Shown here: positions 13,085-25,600 of the stretch, piece after piece
How the letters are laid out: each line of letters begins with the position of its first letter
Numbering within the stretch: position 1 is the first letter of the stretch
NCBI GenBank assembly: GCA_037783415.1
Contig: JAZGTN010000035.1
Coordinates: 3,100,001-3,164,000, forward strand
DNA from: Leptasterias polaris
Lineage: Eukaryota; Echinodermata; Asteroidea; Forcipulatida; Asteriidae
Length of the DNA stretch: 64,000 nt
Reading direction: 5' to 3'
Translations under genes and position numbers: made by a program
Notes under the pieces: generated by a model
The model's input: the letters and a program-made list of their open reading frames with translations, nothing else
Told to the model about the DNA's origin: nothing
Databases searched by the model: none

Positions 13085-13260
13085 CAGTAGTCTCCAGTCG
13101 ACCTTTGACATCTATTGCAATTTGTTTGTACAAAAAAACAAAGTCTTAATATCTCATTCAGTAGTCTCCATTTGACCTTTGACATTCGATTGCAATTGTT
13201 TTGTACAATAAATACATAGTTTTAATGTCTCATCCAGTAGTCTTCATTTGACCTTTGACG
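13085..13260 (-). repeat. ~75-bp tandem repeat spanning the NDUFAF2 stop codon and 3'UTR
   Basis: Units start with CAGTAGTCTCCA or CAGTAGTCTTCA at 13085, 13159 and 13235, each followed by TTTGACCTTTGAC-type sequence. The third unit includes the NDUFAF2 stop and its last codons; the others lie in the 3'UTR. Confidence 0.75.
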
Positions 13261-13359
13261 ATGACTGACCCGGTTGCCAAGCAGCTGGCTCGTACTCGCT
13301 CCCGGTACTGACAGATTGACCAGATTCCGTCGTCTCGAATACAGGCGCTGAGGCGTGAC
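13244..13359 (-). CDS. NDUFAF2: NDUFAF2 terminal exon 5 (aa 128-165, stop TGA)
   Basis: The acceptor is TTTAAAG. It encodes GHASAPVFETTESG and AAWQPGQSSSKVK before TGA (13246-13244). The last residues are encoded by the first copy of a ~75-bp tandem repeat. Confidence 0.9.
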
Positions 13360-15932
13360 CTTTAAAAAAGATAAACACCACATATTTTCAGTGATATTCA
13401 TAATTAATTACCCACGTTTATTCCAACGTAAAGACAAAAGAAGGAAGCATTTACCTATCTGCTTGGTCTGTGCTGGTTGGGCTACAAGCCCTTCCTTGTA
13501 ATCCTGTAGTTGTTTCTAAAGAAAGGGAAGCAAAGAATTATGAACATTTATTAACAACATAAATCATAAAGTATGAAAGCTGTAGACATGGATGACTTGA
13601 AATGTCCTGAATGCCTTTGGGGGTATGCCAGGGGGTGTTTGGGGGGTACCTCTTGGTCTTTAGCGTCAAGTTCCTTGGCTCTTTTCTTGACGATAACCGT
13701 CATCTGTTCTCGTCTCATGATCTCCTCATGTGATGGGGGCTCGTTGCGCTTTCCTCTTACCCATGCTAATCGACAAAAAACATCAATGATTAAAAGCTAA
13801 ATTTTGTCAGAATGAGTTTGATCAATTGATTGGAAATGCATAAAAAGTCAGTTTTTTAATTTCAAAACGAAGCTCTTGGTTCTGGCTTATCATTGGTCTA
13901 CCATTCAAATGACGAGTTGGAATCATGAACGTCAAGAAAACCCCATTATAGCTCAGGTCTTGGAGCTCCAGAACTCTCACAAGATGGACCACACATACTT
14001 TTTCCAAGACACTAAAACTTTTCCTTCGTTTTCTTATACATGTACCTGCAGAACTTGATCCCTTAGAGACCATGATTCGTTTCTGTATAAATCAGAACAC
14101 ACCCCTACATAGCCATTATTGTTCATTTTTCTACTGTCATTTTTTTTTTCTCACTTACAAATGCCTTGACAAAAACAAATATGAAACAGTTTTATTTTGC
14201 AAATGTAAATAGTGTGTGTCACCATTTAGCCTTAGTCAACATTTGAAAAAGTCAATTCTGGACATGACTTTCACTATGACCTCTTTCTGTGAATGAAAGC
14301 GGAGCGGATCTTTGGCCATTTGCAGCCTCTATGGGCATTTTGGTAAAAGCTGCTTGTGGCCGCTAAAAGGCACTATGGTATCTAAGGGGTGAGGGAGGAG
14401 GCTTGGAATTGAAAAGCTAATATATTTGTAGCATAGAGCAAGGCTTTGTACATCAGGAAATTGTCAAAAGTACATCTTTGGAGAACACCAGACCGCAGGA
14501 CTTGTTCAGCCATGGCGTTACCAGCCCACTCCTAAACTTACTGGACTCTAAGAGTAGAAAGTGGTGGGTATTTCAAGCCCTGGGTGGGGTTATCAATAAT
14601 TATCATAGCAAGTGCTACAAAAAAATTCCCCGGATCTAATTCTGACCTTCCCATTCTATTGGAATCATTCCTTCCTCGTAGTCTGCATGTGAATACTTTG
14701 CCTCATAGATCCTTCTTGCCTTCAATATCCCCTCTGTCAAACGAACACAAACAATACTTCAGGATAAATGCAATGCCAACCATACATGTACATGTAGCTT
14801 CCTTAGTGCCAATGTTTTGGACTCGCTTTGATTCTTAAAAAGACCATACGATTCTGGAGGAGTCCAGAGTATTGGCTCTGTTTAAGGACTAGTTGCGATA
14901 ATCGTAACCCTCCTTCGGCCTCCGGCCTAAAGCCCGTCGGGAAAGGAGGGTTACGATTATCGCAACTATTTAAGGACATGACTCTAGTCTCTATCTATGA
15001 AAACCAAAGACTTTTGATGTGTTTTCAGTATAGTAACTACTACTGGATACTAATACTTTACAGAGGCTAGTTACATGTACTACGTAGTTGTGATAATTGT
15101 AACCCTCAATCATCCTGACAGTTGCTTGCAGACCTCATCTATATATATACGGAGGCATAATGCATCACACAGAATAAACTCACACACACTCGTTCCAAAC
15201 TTAAGTGCAAAAACAACACTACCTTCACACACACACACTCCTAGAACTATGTTTGAGGTTCGCTCCGCTATTGTCTCCCTGATAGTCATATAGGGCATCA
15301 TATACAAAATCTACTCCTAGAACTATGACTGAGGTTCGTTCCGCTATCGTCTCCACGACTGATACTTACAAACAAAGTGTCAAAATCATGGGGGAAAAGC
15401 CATTTTCGGGTCTAGGGTGGTCACTGCTCGCTACACTCCATTTAAGTTCCTTTGGGCATGAGTGTGCCAGCCAGAGGCCGCCTGTATGAAATGTGAGCAT
15501 GAATTTTTCCCTTTAAGTTTAAAACTGTTTTACAGGTCAAAATTTAGAGTTTCTCAGCTAGCTACCAATTCAGTACAAGACTCAAGAGTCAAGAGGAATA
15601 TTTTTAAAAGGGAAATATCAATTACAAAATCAAATAAATCTCTTAAAAAGTGGTGGCCGGATGCGGAAATTTTTTCCCCACCACATATCCCACAAAAATA
15701 GCCCCACACACATCTCATTCGACAATCAAAACAAAGTTGTTCTTAGAATTTTGAATTCAATCGTCCATTCATCATTAAAATAACTTTTAAATTGCATAAA
15801 TACTAAGTCGTTACCCTTGGTTGTGACGGTCGATCTTTCAGGAATCTCGAAGTATTTATTTCCAAGATGATCAGTACCAACAAGAATCTTGGAAGATCTC
15901 CCTAATCGAAAGATACCTCGGATAAAATTCAT
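13244..15932 (-). CDS. NDUFAF2: NDUFAF2 (mimitin, B17.2L), mitochondrial complex I assembly factor (complete, 5 exons, 165 aa)
   Basis: Five - strand exons (15932-15815, 14733-14647, 13765-13650, 13515-13455, 13359-13244) join in phase to 498 nt, i.e. 165 aa against 169 in human. Conserved blocks are LVGTDHLGNKYFEIPE (17-32; human HVGTDQFGNKYYYIP), RRIYEA and DYEEGMIPIEWEAWVRGKR (57-75; human DYEAGDIPTEWEAWIRRTR), PPSHEEIMRRE, and GHASAPVFE (128-136; human GHASAPYFG). The first 20 residues are basic and lack acids, as expected for a mitochondrial presequence. In the known family, NDUFAF2 is a paralogue of the NDUFA12 subunit and helps late assembly of respiratory complex I. An ATG is absent at the apparent upstream Leu start, so 15932 is chosen. 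The gene is divergently arranged with ERCC8, as in vertebrates. Its final codons lie within a tandem repeat that continues into the 3'UTR. Confidence 0.93.
13455..13515 (-). CDS. NDUFAF2: NDUFAF2 exon 4 (aa 108-127)
   Basis: The acceptor is TTCTTTAG and the donor ATAG|GTAAAT. It encodes KQLQDYKEGLVAQPAQTKQI, aligning with the segment before GHASAP in human. Confidence 0.88.
13650..13765 (-). CDS. NDUFAF2: NDUFAF2 exon 3 (aa 69-107)
   Basis: The acceptor is GATTAG and the donor GAG|GTACCC. It encodes WVRGKRNEPPSHEEIMRREQ and a Lys-rich helix ending DAKDQE. Confidence 0.9.
14647..14733 (-). CDS. NDUFAF2: NDUFAF2 exon 2 (aa 40-68)
   Basis: The acceptor is TTTGACAG and the donor GAAG|GTCAGA. 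It encodes EGILKARRIYEAKYSHADYE and then EGMIPIEWE. It is too short to show up as a long ORF and was found by looking for the missing EWEAW context. Confidence 0.9.
14881..14977. mobile_element. 79-bp perfect-palindrome MITE with 9-bp target duplication
   Basis: Arms of 26 bp (14890-14915 and 14943-14968) are exact reverse complements: TAGTTGCGATAATCG... and ...CGATTATCGCAACTA. The direct repeat TTTAAGGAC flanks it at 14881-14889 and 14969-14977. A 9-bp duplication suggests a Mutator-like or similar transposase. A degraded relative lies at about 15085-15107. It sits in NDUFAF2 intron 1. Confidence 0.85.
15815..15932 (-). CDS. NDUFAF2: NDUFAF2 exon 1 (aa 1-39)
   Basis: ATG at 15932-15930 opens MNFIRGIFRLG and then the signature VGTDHLGNKYFEIPE. 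The donor is AAGG|GTAACG on the - strand; the exon ends with one base of codon 40. Confidence 0.9.
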
Positions 15933-16470
15933 ATTGGAAGTCAATTTAAATGCCGGTTTTGTTTTGTTTTCAACTCGTTCAACTTTTCAATGCTTAAAGT
16001 ATATCGGGAGCCTGACTAAATTTAATTTGTGTTACACAATAATTTAAGTGAAATCGTTACCAGACTTATGACCTAGGAAATTGAGGTCAAATTTTATTAC
16101 TCTTTCAATATTTTTATTTTAATTATTTATAAATCAGTTAAATTAAAATTAATTATCACATAAAAATTACCAAATAAAATATAAATAAGTGATTTTTAAT
16201 TTTATAATTAAAAAAGTATCTTATTTTTAATAAAATAATTAATTTTAGGAGTCCAAATTTTGGTGCAAGCGAAGAAGGGTAACATTACAATATGGCATCC
16301 CCCATGTTCACACTTTTTCTTGCACAACATTGATGAAATTGCGATGTGTTATTGACCTTAAAACCCTACACACTCAAGAAACAAATTATGTGAAATAGAA
16401 AGAAGCTGACTTTATCAAGTGCTAGACAATCTGGACATGTTTCAGTGACAGAAACCACCAGTCGTGAGTT
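15933..16470. promoter_or_regulatory. Shared divergent promoter interval of NDUFAF2 and ERCC8
   Basis: Only 538 bp separate the two start codons, which face away from each other. No TATA box is evident at a useful position, and the middle (about 16080-16260) is very AT-rich. A YY1-like AATATGGC lies near 16289. The head-to-head arrangement is the known vertebrate one, so a bidirectional promoter is a reasonable inference. Transcription starts cannot be placed from sequence alone. Confidence 0.7.
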
Positions 16471-16643
16471 ATGTTGAGTTTTCTTGAAGGTCTTCAGAAC
16501 GGGAGACAAAAACCCGAGTCTCTTGTCCGTGCTGAAGTGACGAGAAGAACTTTTTGTTTAGAATTGAGTAAAGGCAGAGATGTACAGAGAATTCATCAAA
16601 GTGGAATTAATACTTTGGATATCGATCCTACAGAGGGGAAATA
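16471..16643 (+). CDS. ERCC8: ERCC8 coding exon 1 (aa 1-57, Tyr58 split)
   Basis: It starts at ATG (MLSFLEGL; human CSA begins MLGFL) and ends GGG AAA TA before donor GTAAGT. It carries the N-terminal helix and the first strand of the propeller, [14 protein letters not shown]. Confidence 0.92.
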
Positions 16644-19600
16644 GTAAGTCATTTATTGCCAAGATGTATGGAATTTGAAGTTAAACAGTTGTTTTCAAGT
16701 AACTATCATCTATGTGAGTATAAAAATACAAATTTATGCTTATTAAATAATAATATTAATAATAAATAAATAATCTATAATAAATATATTATTGTGCCAT
16801 GTTTTTATTTTCTGGATGTATTTTTGTCACATGTGTAAATCCGTAACTATTTTTAAAGGTAGTAATTTGTTGTTCATTGTAATGTTTTTAAACTGTAAAT
16901 TTTGAAGCAATTTAGCCCCTGGCTGGGCTCTACAAATACATGATTGTTTTAATAAACAAGAAATAATAATAATAATATTAATATTAATTTTAGTGTTGTA
17001 TTGTTATTGTTTAATGTTAATTAATGTTATTTGTTAAAAAGATTAGAAATAGAATTAAAAATAAATTTGTTTTCCCAGAATATCATAAACCTTATTTGAA
17101 AAAACCCCAAAATGATACATTTTGTTAATATGTACACTATAAGTATATAATCTATTTATTTTATATAGTTTTTATTTACAGTCAGTTGCATTTGTTAAAT
17201 TTTACTAAACCAATTTTCAGTACCAACATGACAACACTACACTCAGCCACTGTTCGTTTATTGCCTCCAAAAAGTAAATTTTTACCAGTAGAACAGTGAT
17301 ATCTTATAACGTTGTACTTACAATACCTTGTAACTGTAAGTTGTATTGTAAGTTTTAACTTGTACTTTGTAACGTTGTAGGTTATTCTTGGGTGTAGGAA
17401 GTAAGTAAATCTAGTCTGGATAATACATAGTGCAACATTCTTTGGCTAACTTGCCATATCTTCTTGTACCTTTTAGTGTTTTACCTTTTAGGTTTTACCT
17501 TTTAGGATTTAATATAAAAAAGGGAAATAAAGTCTAGCATTTATCAAACCTCACAAAGAAGTGAATCGCACAAGCAAGTTAATAAGTGATAGTTGGATGT
17601 CATTTTTCCCCATTGTTTTTAAGGTAAATGTATTCATTCAATTTTTCCTGCATTCCTTTTAACTTTTTTATTGGCATTTACTGTTTTCCTTTTGACAATA
17701 TTTTTGCTTTTTGTTTCACTGCAGTCTTTTGTCTGGAGGATCTATGGGCGTTTTAGCTATCTTTGATATTGAATCAATACCAGCAGCAAAAGAAGTCACC
17801 AGTAAAGCTATCTGTACTGTAGGAAGGTACGATTATTCAACATTATTATTGCTGGCACAGAACAACATAGAAGTAAAACTACACACAAAACTTTGACAAC
17901 AATTACCAACACATATATACATGTAGGCCTAACTGTCACCTCCATCTTCAGTCAAGTTGGCTCTTTCCACAAAAGACTACAGTAGACTGTGGAGACTAAA
18001 TCCACAGTACACAAGCCCTGGGGTTTCCACATACAAAACCATACCAGCTTTACAAGTAGAAGAAACCCATGTACCTAATGCCAGCCTAGAACTTCTCAAA
18101 TCTGGAATGTATGGTACTGTACTTTGTGGCAGTCTTTGGTACCAGTGTATTGAACCCTTGCACGATCCGGAACGCACAGGTTCCGTACAATGCATGTCTA
18201 CCATTTCCACCATTTGGGGAGTTGGTTCTTTTGTGTACATTTTGACAGGATATGCGTAAGTGAGTGCGCTGCGCATCTTGAAATGGGTCACTCCTGAGGG
18301 TGTAATGTTGTGACTCTCTGTTATTTGGCTTTGCATATTTCATTGTTCCCCCTACCCATTCAAACATAGGCAGCCCACATTGCTACTTTTTAGATACCAC
18401 CTTGCTTATTTTTTGCCAATGTCACCACCTTGCTGTGAAGATTTGCTATAAAGAAAATACTAATCGGAAAATGTTAATTTTGTATCATGGGCTATTTTCT
18501 TGTCCTTCATGTAACAATAACTCACAATTTGAATGTAGCTTGAATCACTGTGCATTGTGTGAGCTCTGCATTCTTGTCAGTTTGCAGACTGCATAGGTTT
18601 TGCTTCAATCATCAATTTGATTTTTACCACCTTGCTCAGTTCATCAGCCAGGGGGAAACACTGTCATTAGTGTAGATCTACAAAAAAGTACTTTTGCTTA
18701 TTTTAATGTTGCGTACATTACAACTCATGAACTGCACAAACAATATGGGTTATTGTATGTAAAGGAATTTATTTGTAGGCATGACACTTGAACAGTGTTT
18801 TCTATTTTTACATGCAGTCTTCTAGTCTACAATTCTTGTCCCATCGACACCTTGCCAATTTGTTTTAATGGTAACATTTATAGGGACTAATCAATGTAGT
18901 GAAAATGAATTTTTTATTTACAGATCAAACAAGTATGTCCACAAGCGAAGTGTGGAGACAGTTCAATGGTACCCTCATGACACTGGCATCTTTACCAGCA
19001 GCTCCACAGACTGTCTGCTCAAAGTGTGGGATACCAACGCTCTCATTCCAGCCGAGACGTTCACAATGGATAAACCAATATATTGCCATAATATGTCGCC
19101 TATCGCTACCAAGCACTGCCTTATTGGAGGTAAATACTGCCCTCTACAGACCAGGTTTTGAAAGTCAAAATGAAGATAAAATTCTGCTTAAAGGCCCTGT
19201 ACACTATTGGTAAGATTGAAAAACACAAATGTTCACAGATTCACACATAACTTACATGATTTAAAGTAAGTAATGGTAGAAAGGGTTCCTTTAAATATTT
19301 CTGCCTAAAATGCTATTGTTTCTGAGAAATGAGTAAAACAATAGTTTTTATCACGCGCGATAATAAACTCGATGTTTGAAAAACAGAAAATTTTCTCGTG
19401 ACCTCGATGACCAATTGAGCTCAAATTTTCACAGGTTTGTTATTTCATGTATGTGGTTGATTACAAGGGCGTCGATCGCTACTGAAAAGTAGGGGGGACG
19501 GGCGAGCAAGTCTTGAAAAAAATACATCTTACATTATTTGCACCCCACATTTTTAATAATTATGCTTCGGGAGTCCGGCGTTTATCGTGTGTCAGCTTGA

Positions 19601-22600
19601 AGTTCTTCGGAAGAAAAAGAATATTGCTTCTTCGACAAATCTTGTCATAGCCCAAACTGCTCCTATTTTATTTGAATGGATTTTACTACATTTTGTGCGT
19701 TGTGCGATTGTAACAAAATGTAACACATTTGCACATGTGCGCACACACGTACTTCCTTTGGGGAGGGATCGTGTACCGTACATTTTAGCATACACAAACA
19801 CGCATAACTTGAATGCTAACATTCAAGGTATGTAAGCAGGATCGGGCGTTCATGTCTTGGACGATACTTTTGTCTATTGTCTATATTATAGACGATGTGA
19901 CCTCTGACGTCATTTGAAAATCATAACATGATGCGCGCGCATGTCGCCGGGCAAAACCTTTGTGTACTTGACAGCCAGCTAGAAAGTACACGCACTATTA
20001 CCATGACTACGCGTCTTTTTGCCCGGCGGAACATGACTTGGACAACAGACTTGTCAACAGAGGGCGGTTTGAATGTAAACAGAGGTCACATCGTCTATAG
20101 AAGCGGAAATGAGCCCAAAATACCATTCTGCGCGTGGTCCATCAGAAAAAAATATGAAAATGAAGAAATCATTTCATCGTTTGTTTGCTATTCTTTTATT
20201 TGAACAAAAATTGTAATGAAATATTAAATCAAGAAAATGTTGATGCATATTTCTAATGAACAGTCAATCAAAAAGTGGGGGGGACATCTGATATGCTGTC
20301 CCCCCCAGTCTAAAAAGTGGGGGGGACATGTCCCCCCCGTCCCCCACCCATCGACGCCCTTGGTTGATTACACAAAATATGAACACTGTCTGTGATTATT
20401 TTGTCAGCTCTGCCAATCCTGTATAATACCTTTAAAAATGTGACTGATAAATTGAAATTTCTTAATTGTATGTATTCCTGTGATGGTTTTTCCACACATA
20501 TAGTTGTTTAATCTCCCTTCAAAGAATATACAGTGCTTATCACACCAGTGTGAGTGTAGATGTTAAACATTGGTGACACCCACTGCTAATAATACAGAAT
20601 TCAAACTGGCCGCTTGGTTAAAGGGGGCCATGTTTAAAACTGTCTTTATTGAAAAATGTGTTTGGGTAAAATAAAAACCTAAACAATAAAAAGTTGGTTT
20701 ACAATTAAAAAAATAATAGAAAAAACAACAACGCATTTTTAAGGTAATTAATGCCCTTCAGCCCCTTCCAGATTGTTTGTCATGTCTGACCATTGTTATC
20801 AGACAACCTTGTTTCGATAGCCAACCTACGTGCCTGATGGGAAGATGGCAAAAATGTAATTTTCAGTTTCAACTAAAAGCCATTGAAAGCTCCTGAACTA
20901 GGAGAGCATTGATCTAATCTGCTTCATTTATTTTTATTTATTTTATTATTTTATTACCTTTATTGCACAAACATCAAAATACAACGTAGTACAAAAGGGA
21001 AACCCCGAACACAGGCCCACTAAATGGGGACCCTTGATCACACAAAGCAAAAACAAGAAGGAAACGGGGAAGTACAATACAGTTAAAACTGAAAGGCACA
21101 CACACAACAAATTTATATATAAATATGTATATAAAAAAATGTAAATAAATAGACAATAAATAAGTCAATATCGGCTACAGATTGCACATGGTAAAGATGG
21201 TAAAGATTTTTTTTTTAAATACCCTACCCCAAATTACTAGTCACTAGTGAGGTAGTGGTTACAAAGGCCAGATTTAAATTGAGAAACAGCTTGCAAAGTT
21301 CTTACATCATAGGGAATGTTGTTCCAGGTGTTATAAATGCGGTTAAAAAATGTTTGCCTAAAAATGCCAGTTTTACATTTATTGTGAATAAAAGGGTGGG
21401 AGAATCAGAGGGTCTCAGATTTTGGAGATCAGTGTTACGGAAACTGACTTTATCATGAATTGAAATAGCTGTCATATTCTGAAGGCACTTAAAAAAGAGG
21501 CATTACTTTGTTCTTCAGTATATATAGGGTACATCGAATAGTCATGTCAATAATTAAAAATCTAAATTTAGGGTGGGTGGGTGATCAAAACAAATTTGAA
21601 AAAAGGTCAAAATGTGTAACAATGCAGGTGTCGTGGCTTCAAATCCCACCTGAATAGCCTTTGAATTTTTGTCTTCTGCAGGACTGAGACAGCACTGAGT
21701 ATACAGTGCTTACCACACATAGGTGGAAGGGTAAAACCAAAAGGATATCCTCTCCGAAATGTTCATATGTTTTGATTTGTTCATATATTTCATTTAATCA
21801 AAGTTCAGTTTGAGATTCAAGTGAAGATCGTGTTTTCAGTGATTTCTCTTTTTTCAACTGAGTTTTTTTTATGTGTTCTACATAAATGTATTTCATTTGG
21901 CATTTTTTCTTATTTTATTGTAGTGGCTTCACAGAGTTCACATATTTCCCTGTGTGACCTCAAGTCGGGGTCAGCAACGCATATTCTGAAAGGTCATAGG
22001 GCAGCAGTCATGTGTCTGAAATGGTCTCCTAAGCAAGAGTTTCTTTTAGCATCTGGGAGGTGAGTCAATGTCAGCAGCATTAAGTATCTAAAACAGTTAG
22101 GAGCGACTGGACACGCTGGAAGTCAAAAATTAGACTGTTGCAGTCGTACCGAACAACTCTGGAGTGTCTTGGTTGTAGATATTATCTTGTCATGAGCCGA
22201 ACCAATTGTAAATGATATGTTAAGTTTGCCTGTCTGAAACCAAAATTTATTTGGGTCGACCTAGAGTCCTTCCTAATGTATTTGGTTCAGCGCGACTCTG
22301 GAGTGCCTGTCTGAACCGGGTGTAAGACTATGAATGAAGCATGAAGTAATTGTATCCTGCATCACTTTTCCTACTCGGTATTATGTGCTTGAATCACTCT
22401 ACAAAACTGCTAAATCACTCCTTAACCTGTGGCTTGTCAACAAACTTGAATTTTAATGTTTCCTGTGTATAGGCCAGATAAATCACACGAAGGGCTGTCT
22501 GGACCAGGATGGTGTGGTGAGCGGGGTGGACAACACCCACGAATAATTGTTCTCATTCGGCATTTTTAGCCTCAGTAGAACTTAGGAACAAAGGGCATCC

Positions 22601-25600
22601 AGATTAAAATTCAAATTTGCAAATGACATTGATAATGATTATTGAATACATTGAGGTTCCTGGCTGGGTAGGCATGCTACAGTAGGTTTTTCCTAAAAAA
22701 GTGGCAGGGTTCTTTCGAGAGTTATTCAAAATTGGGTGGCATTCTGTACCCCAATTTTGCAATATGGCCGAAACATGTCAAACTGAAACGAGGAATGTCT
22801 TTCACTTGATGTTTATGTTTGGTATCGAAGGCTCGGCTGTGCAATCACAAGCAATTTAAATGGCGAATGTATTTTATGTGTGCGTATCAGCCTGTAATTG
22901 GTACGTATCGGCCTGATATGCTAGTTTGTGATCGTGGATGAGGAGAACCGTTAGTGGAGAATATTGAAAGTTGGCAAGTCGACAAACCCAGCAAGAAAAT
23001 GCAAGTCAGCAAATTTTCTTCCGTACGCCCTCCCCAAGAAATTACCCTCGCTTCACCCCTAATCTATTATCATATGTTTACTGAGGAGCCACAGCTTGTG
23101 GATTTCCTGCTAGCATGATTTATGTACAGCTTAATGGAAGGAAATTTAATCTTATATTTTCTGGAAAGTACACATTTTTAATCTGCTTTTGACATGACAG
23201 GGGGCACACCTCAAAACTTACAGCTGTTATTTTTGACAATTCTTGATATTATGGTATAATTATGAATGATACAAAACGTAAAGTTGAAGTGCATTATCTT
23301 GCCTGCCAGGAAATGTACAAGATCGTTCTTTTTGCAAACGAGGTGACTGTGTTAATACTTAATTCGCAATTATTTTTTTTCATGCGATAATTTTGACTGA
23401 AAGTGTATGGTTTCTCATATGATCAGTGCTTTGTCTTGCCTGCTAAGAAATGTCCTGGATCGTACAAGTCACTCTTTTGATAAACAAGGTTTAACATTGC
23501 TTATTACCAGTGAACAATTTCCCATGTATAGCAGAGTAAATTGCTACACAAAATGCATCAGTTGCTACTCAAAAATCAGGTGCTCAGGCATGTAGTTCCC
23601 CGCCGTTTGGCGGTTTTCTGCTTAAAATATTACCTCTCCGAGTTCAATGTGAATCCGGTTTAAAATTGGGGGGGGGTAGGGGTTAGCCGATTACATGTTC
23701 AACCGACCGATCATCCGGCCCACGTTTACATTTTTATTGTTCGGATAAACGTTTTAAAAAAATCACTCGAAAGTGCTGTGAAACGATGTACACATGATGT
23801 GCCCCAAATCGTCCGCTTGCGTCTTCTGTTGAGTCCCCTTTCGTTTATCCGCGGAGCGCAATCAACAGAATTGCACAACGAATTGGACAAACTCTTGCAC
23901 AATCTTCAGTTTGTGCTATGCAGAATCTTCAGATTGCGCACCGTCGTGTAGACACGTGCGCGCAGTTTAGGGTCGCGGCATAAAATTAGGGTCGGTCAGG
24001 TAACCGAAAACCGAACACTCTTTTTTTGTTTGCCTTATTATAGAGTAATAGATACATATTTTAGATTCTCAAGTGTCAATTGTGTTTATTTCTGCTGTTA
24101 AATACGGACATTCAGATCTAAAAATTACATTGAAAATTGCTTGAAAATGATACTTTTCAGTATCTAAATTGTCAAAATTTTCTAAAAGGGGGCGCTGCCC
24201 CCTTAACCCCCTGCCGGGGGCCTCGGCCCCCTGTACCCTCAGCATGCCTCATCTTCGGCTCGGGACAAGCCTGCGGCTTGATTGGGATCATTAATAGTGG
24301 ATCGATATTTTCCAGTTTTTTCAACATGACCCATTCTCATGCCTGGGTGCTACTCAATATTAGCATTCAGTGTGCACAAAACAAGTTAAGTCTAAATATT
24401 TTGCTATGCAAAATTGATGAATGAAATCATTCCCCTTACATATATACTTCATTCAAAAAACATTATTTCCCATGGTGATGATACAAAATGTATGTTTTCT
24501 CATATGATAAGTGCTTTGTCTTGCCTGCTTAACAAAATGACAATGTTTTTTAAAATTTTAGTCAAGACAACAAGCTAATGCTCTGGGACATCCGTAAAGC
24601 TAAAGGGTGTTTAATGGCTTTGGATCAACATAACGGAGAGGCTGTGGGACACTCATCAACTGCATGTAAGAAAATATCACCCTGTCTTTATTTATTCAAT
24701 CAATCAATCATCAGGCATTTGTAGAGTGCCATCATTCTAGTTGCCTATTCGGAGGCACTTAGCAAATTGAAGACAAATTAAAAGACAAAAGAGTTCACAG
24801 AATTTCATGTGGAGATGACAAGTGCAATGGACTAAATGTATTGCAGATTTGAAATGATCAGTCTTAAGCTGGCTTTTGAAGATCGGTAAGGAGTCAAGTT
24901 TACGGAGTTGATTGGGAAGATCATTTATTTTGACAAATACAAAACACTGGACTTCATGCTTTGTGTGTCTTGACCGTCGATCAACCCCTTTCTATTTGGC
25001 AAACTTTTAGCACCAAACAAACGAAGCAGATTTTCAAGAGCTTATCAAAAATGTATTATTTTATTGGGTTACCTCAAAAGAGTAAGGTGTAAAATGCTGA
25101 CAAACCTTTAAGGGACACGTTGCCTTGGATCGGGCGAGTTGGTCTATGAAAAGCGTTTGTAACCGTTTGTTATGAAATGCATATGACTAGAAAGATGTTT
25201 TAAAAGTAGAATATAATGATCCATACAAATATGCCTTGAAATTGCGTGGTTTTCCTTTTACATCGTGAACTAACTCGGCACGCCATTTTGTAGAGCCAAA
25301 TAAAAAATGGCGGGCCGTGTTAGTTCGCAAAGTAAAAGGAAAACCACGTATTTTCTAGGCATATTTGTGTGGATCATTATATTCTATTGTTAAAACATCT
25401 TTCTAACCATATGCATTTCATAACAAACGGTTCCAAACGCTTTTGATAGCCCAACTCGCCCGATCCAAAGCAACGTGTCCCTTTAAAATGTGTACAACCT
25501 GCAAAAAAAGAAAAAGAAATATGGATAAATGGTCAACCTGTGAGCGAAACAGAATCAGGAAGCCCAAATATTTGAACACGCACAAGACTTGCACGGTCTA

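Larger units (their letters stand above)
19188..20437 (+). mobile_element. TTAAAGGCCCTGTACAC-family MITE, split by a younger insertion (ERCC8 intron 3)
   Basis: Sequence 19188-19463 plus 20363-20437 reconstitutes the continuous copy seen at 54129-54493, which dates the insertion inside it as later. The ends are TTAAAGGCCCTGTACACTAT and a partial inverted match ending CCTTTAAA. Confidence 0.85.

Noticed and set aside
17957..18367. Overlapping open frames on both strands in ERCC8 intron 2
   Set aside because: They lie between phase-matched ERCC8 exons and show no homology. Including them would break the CSA reading frame.
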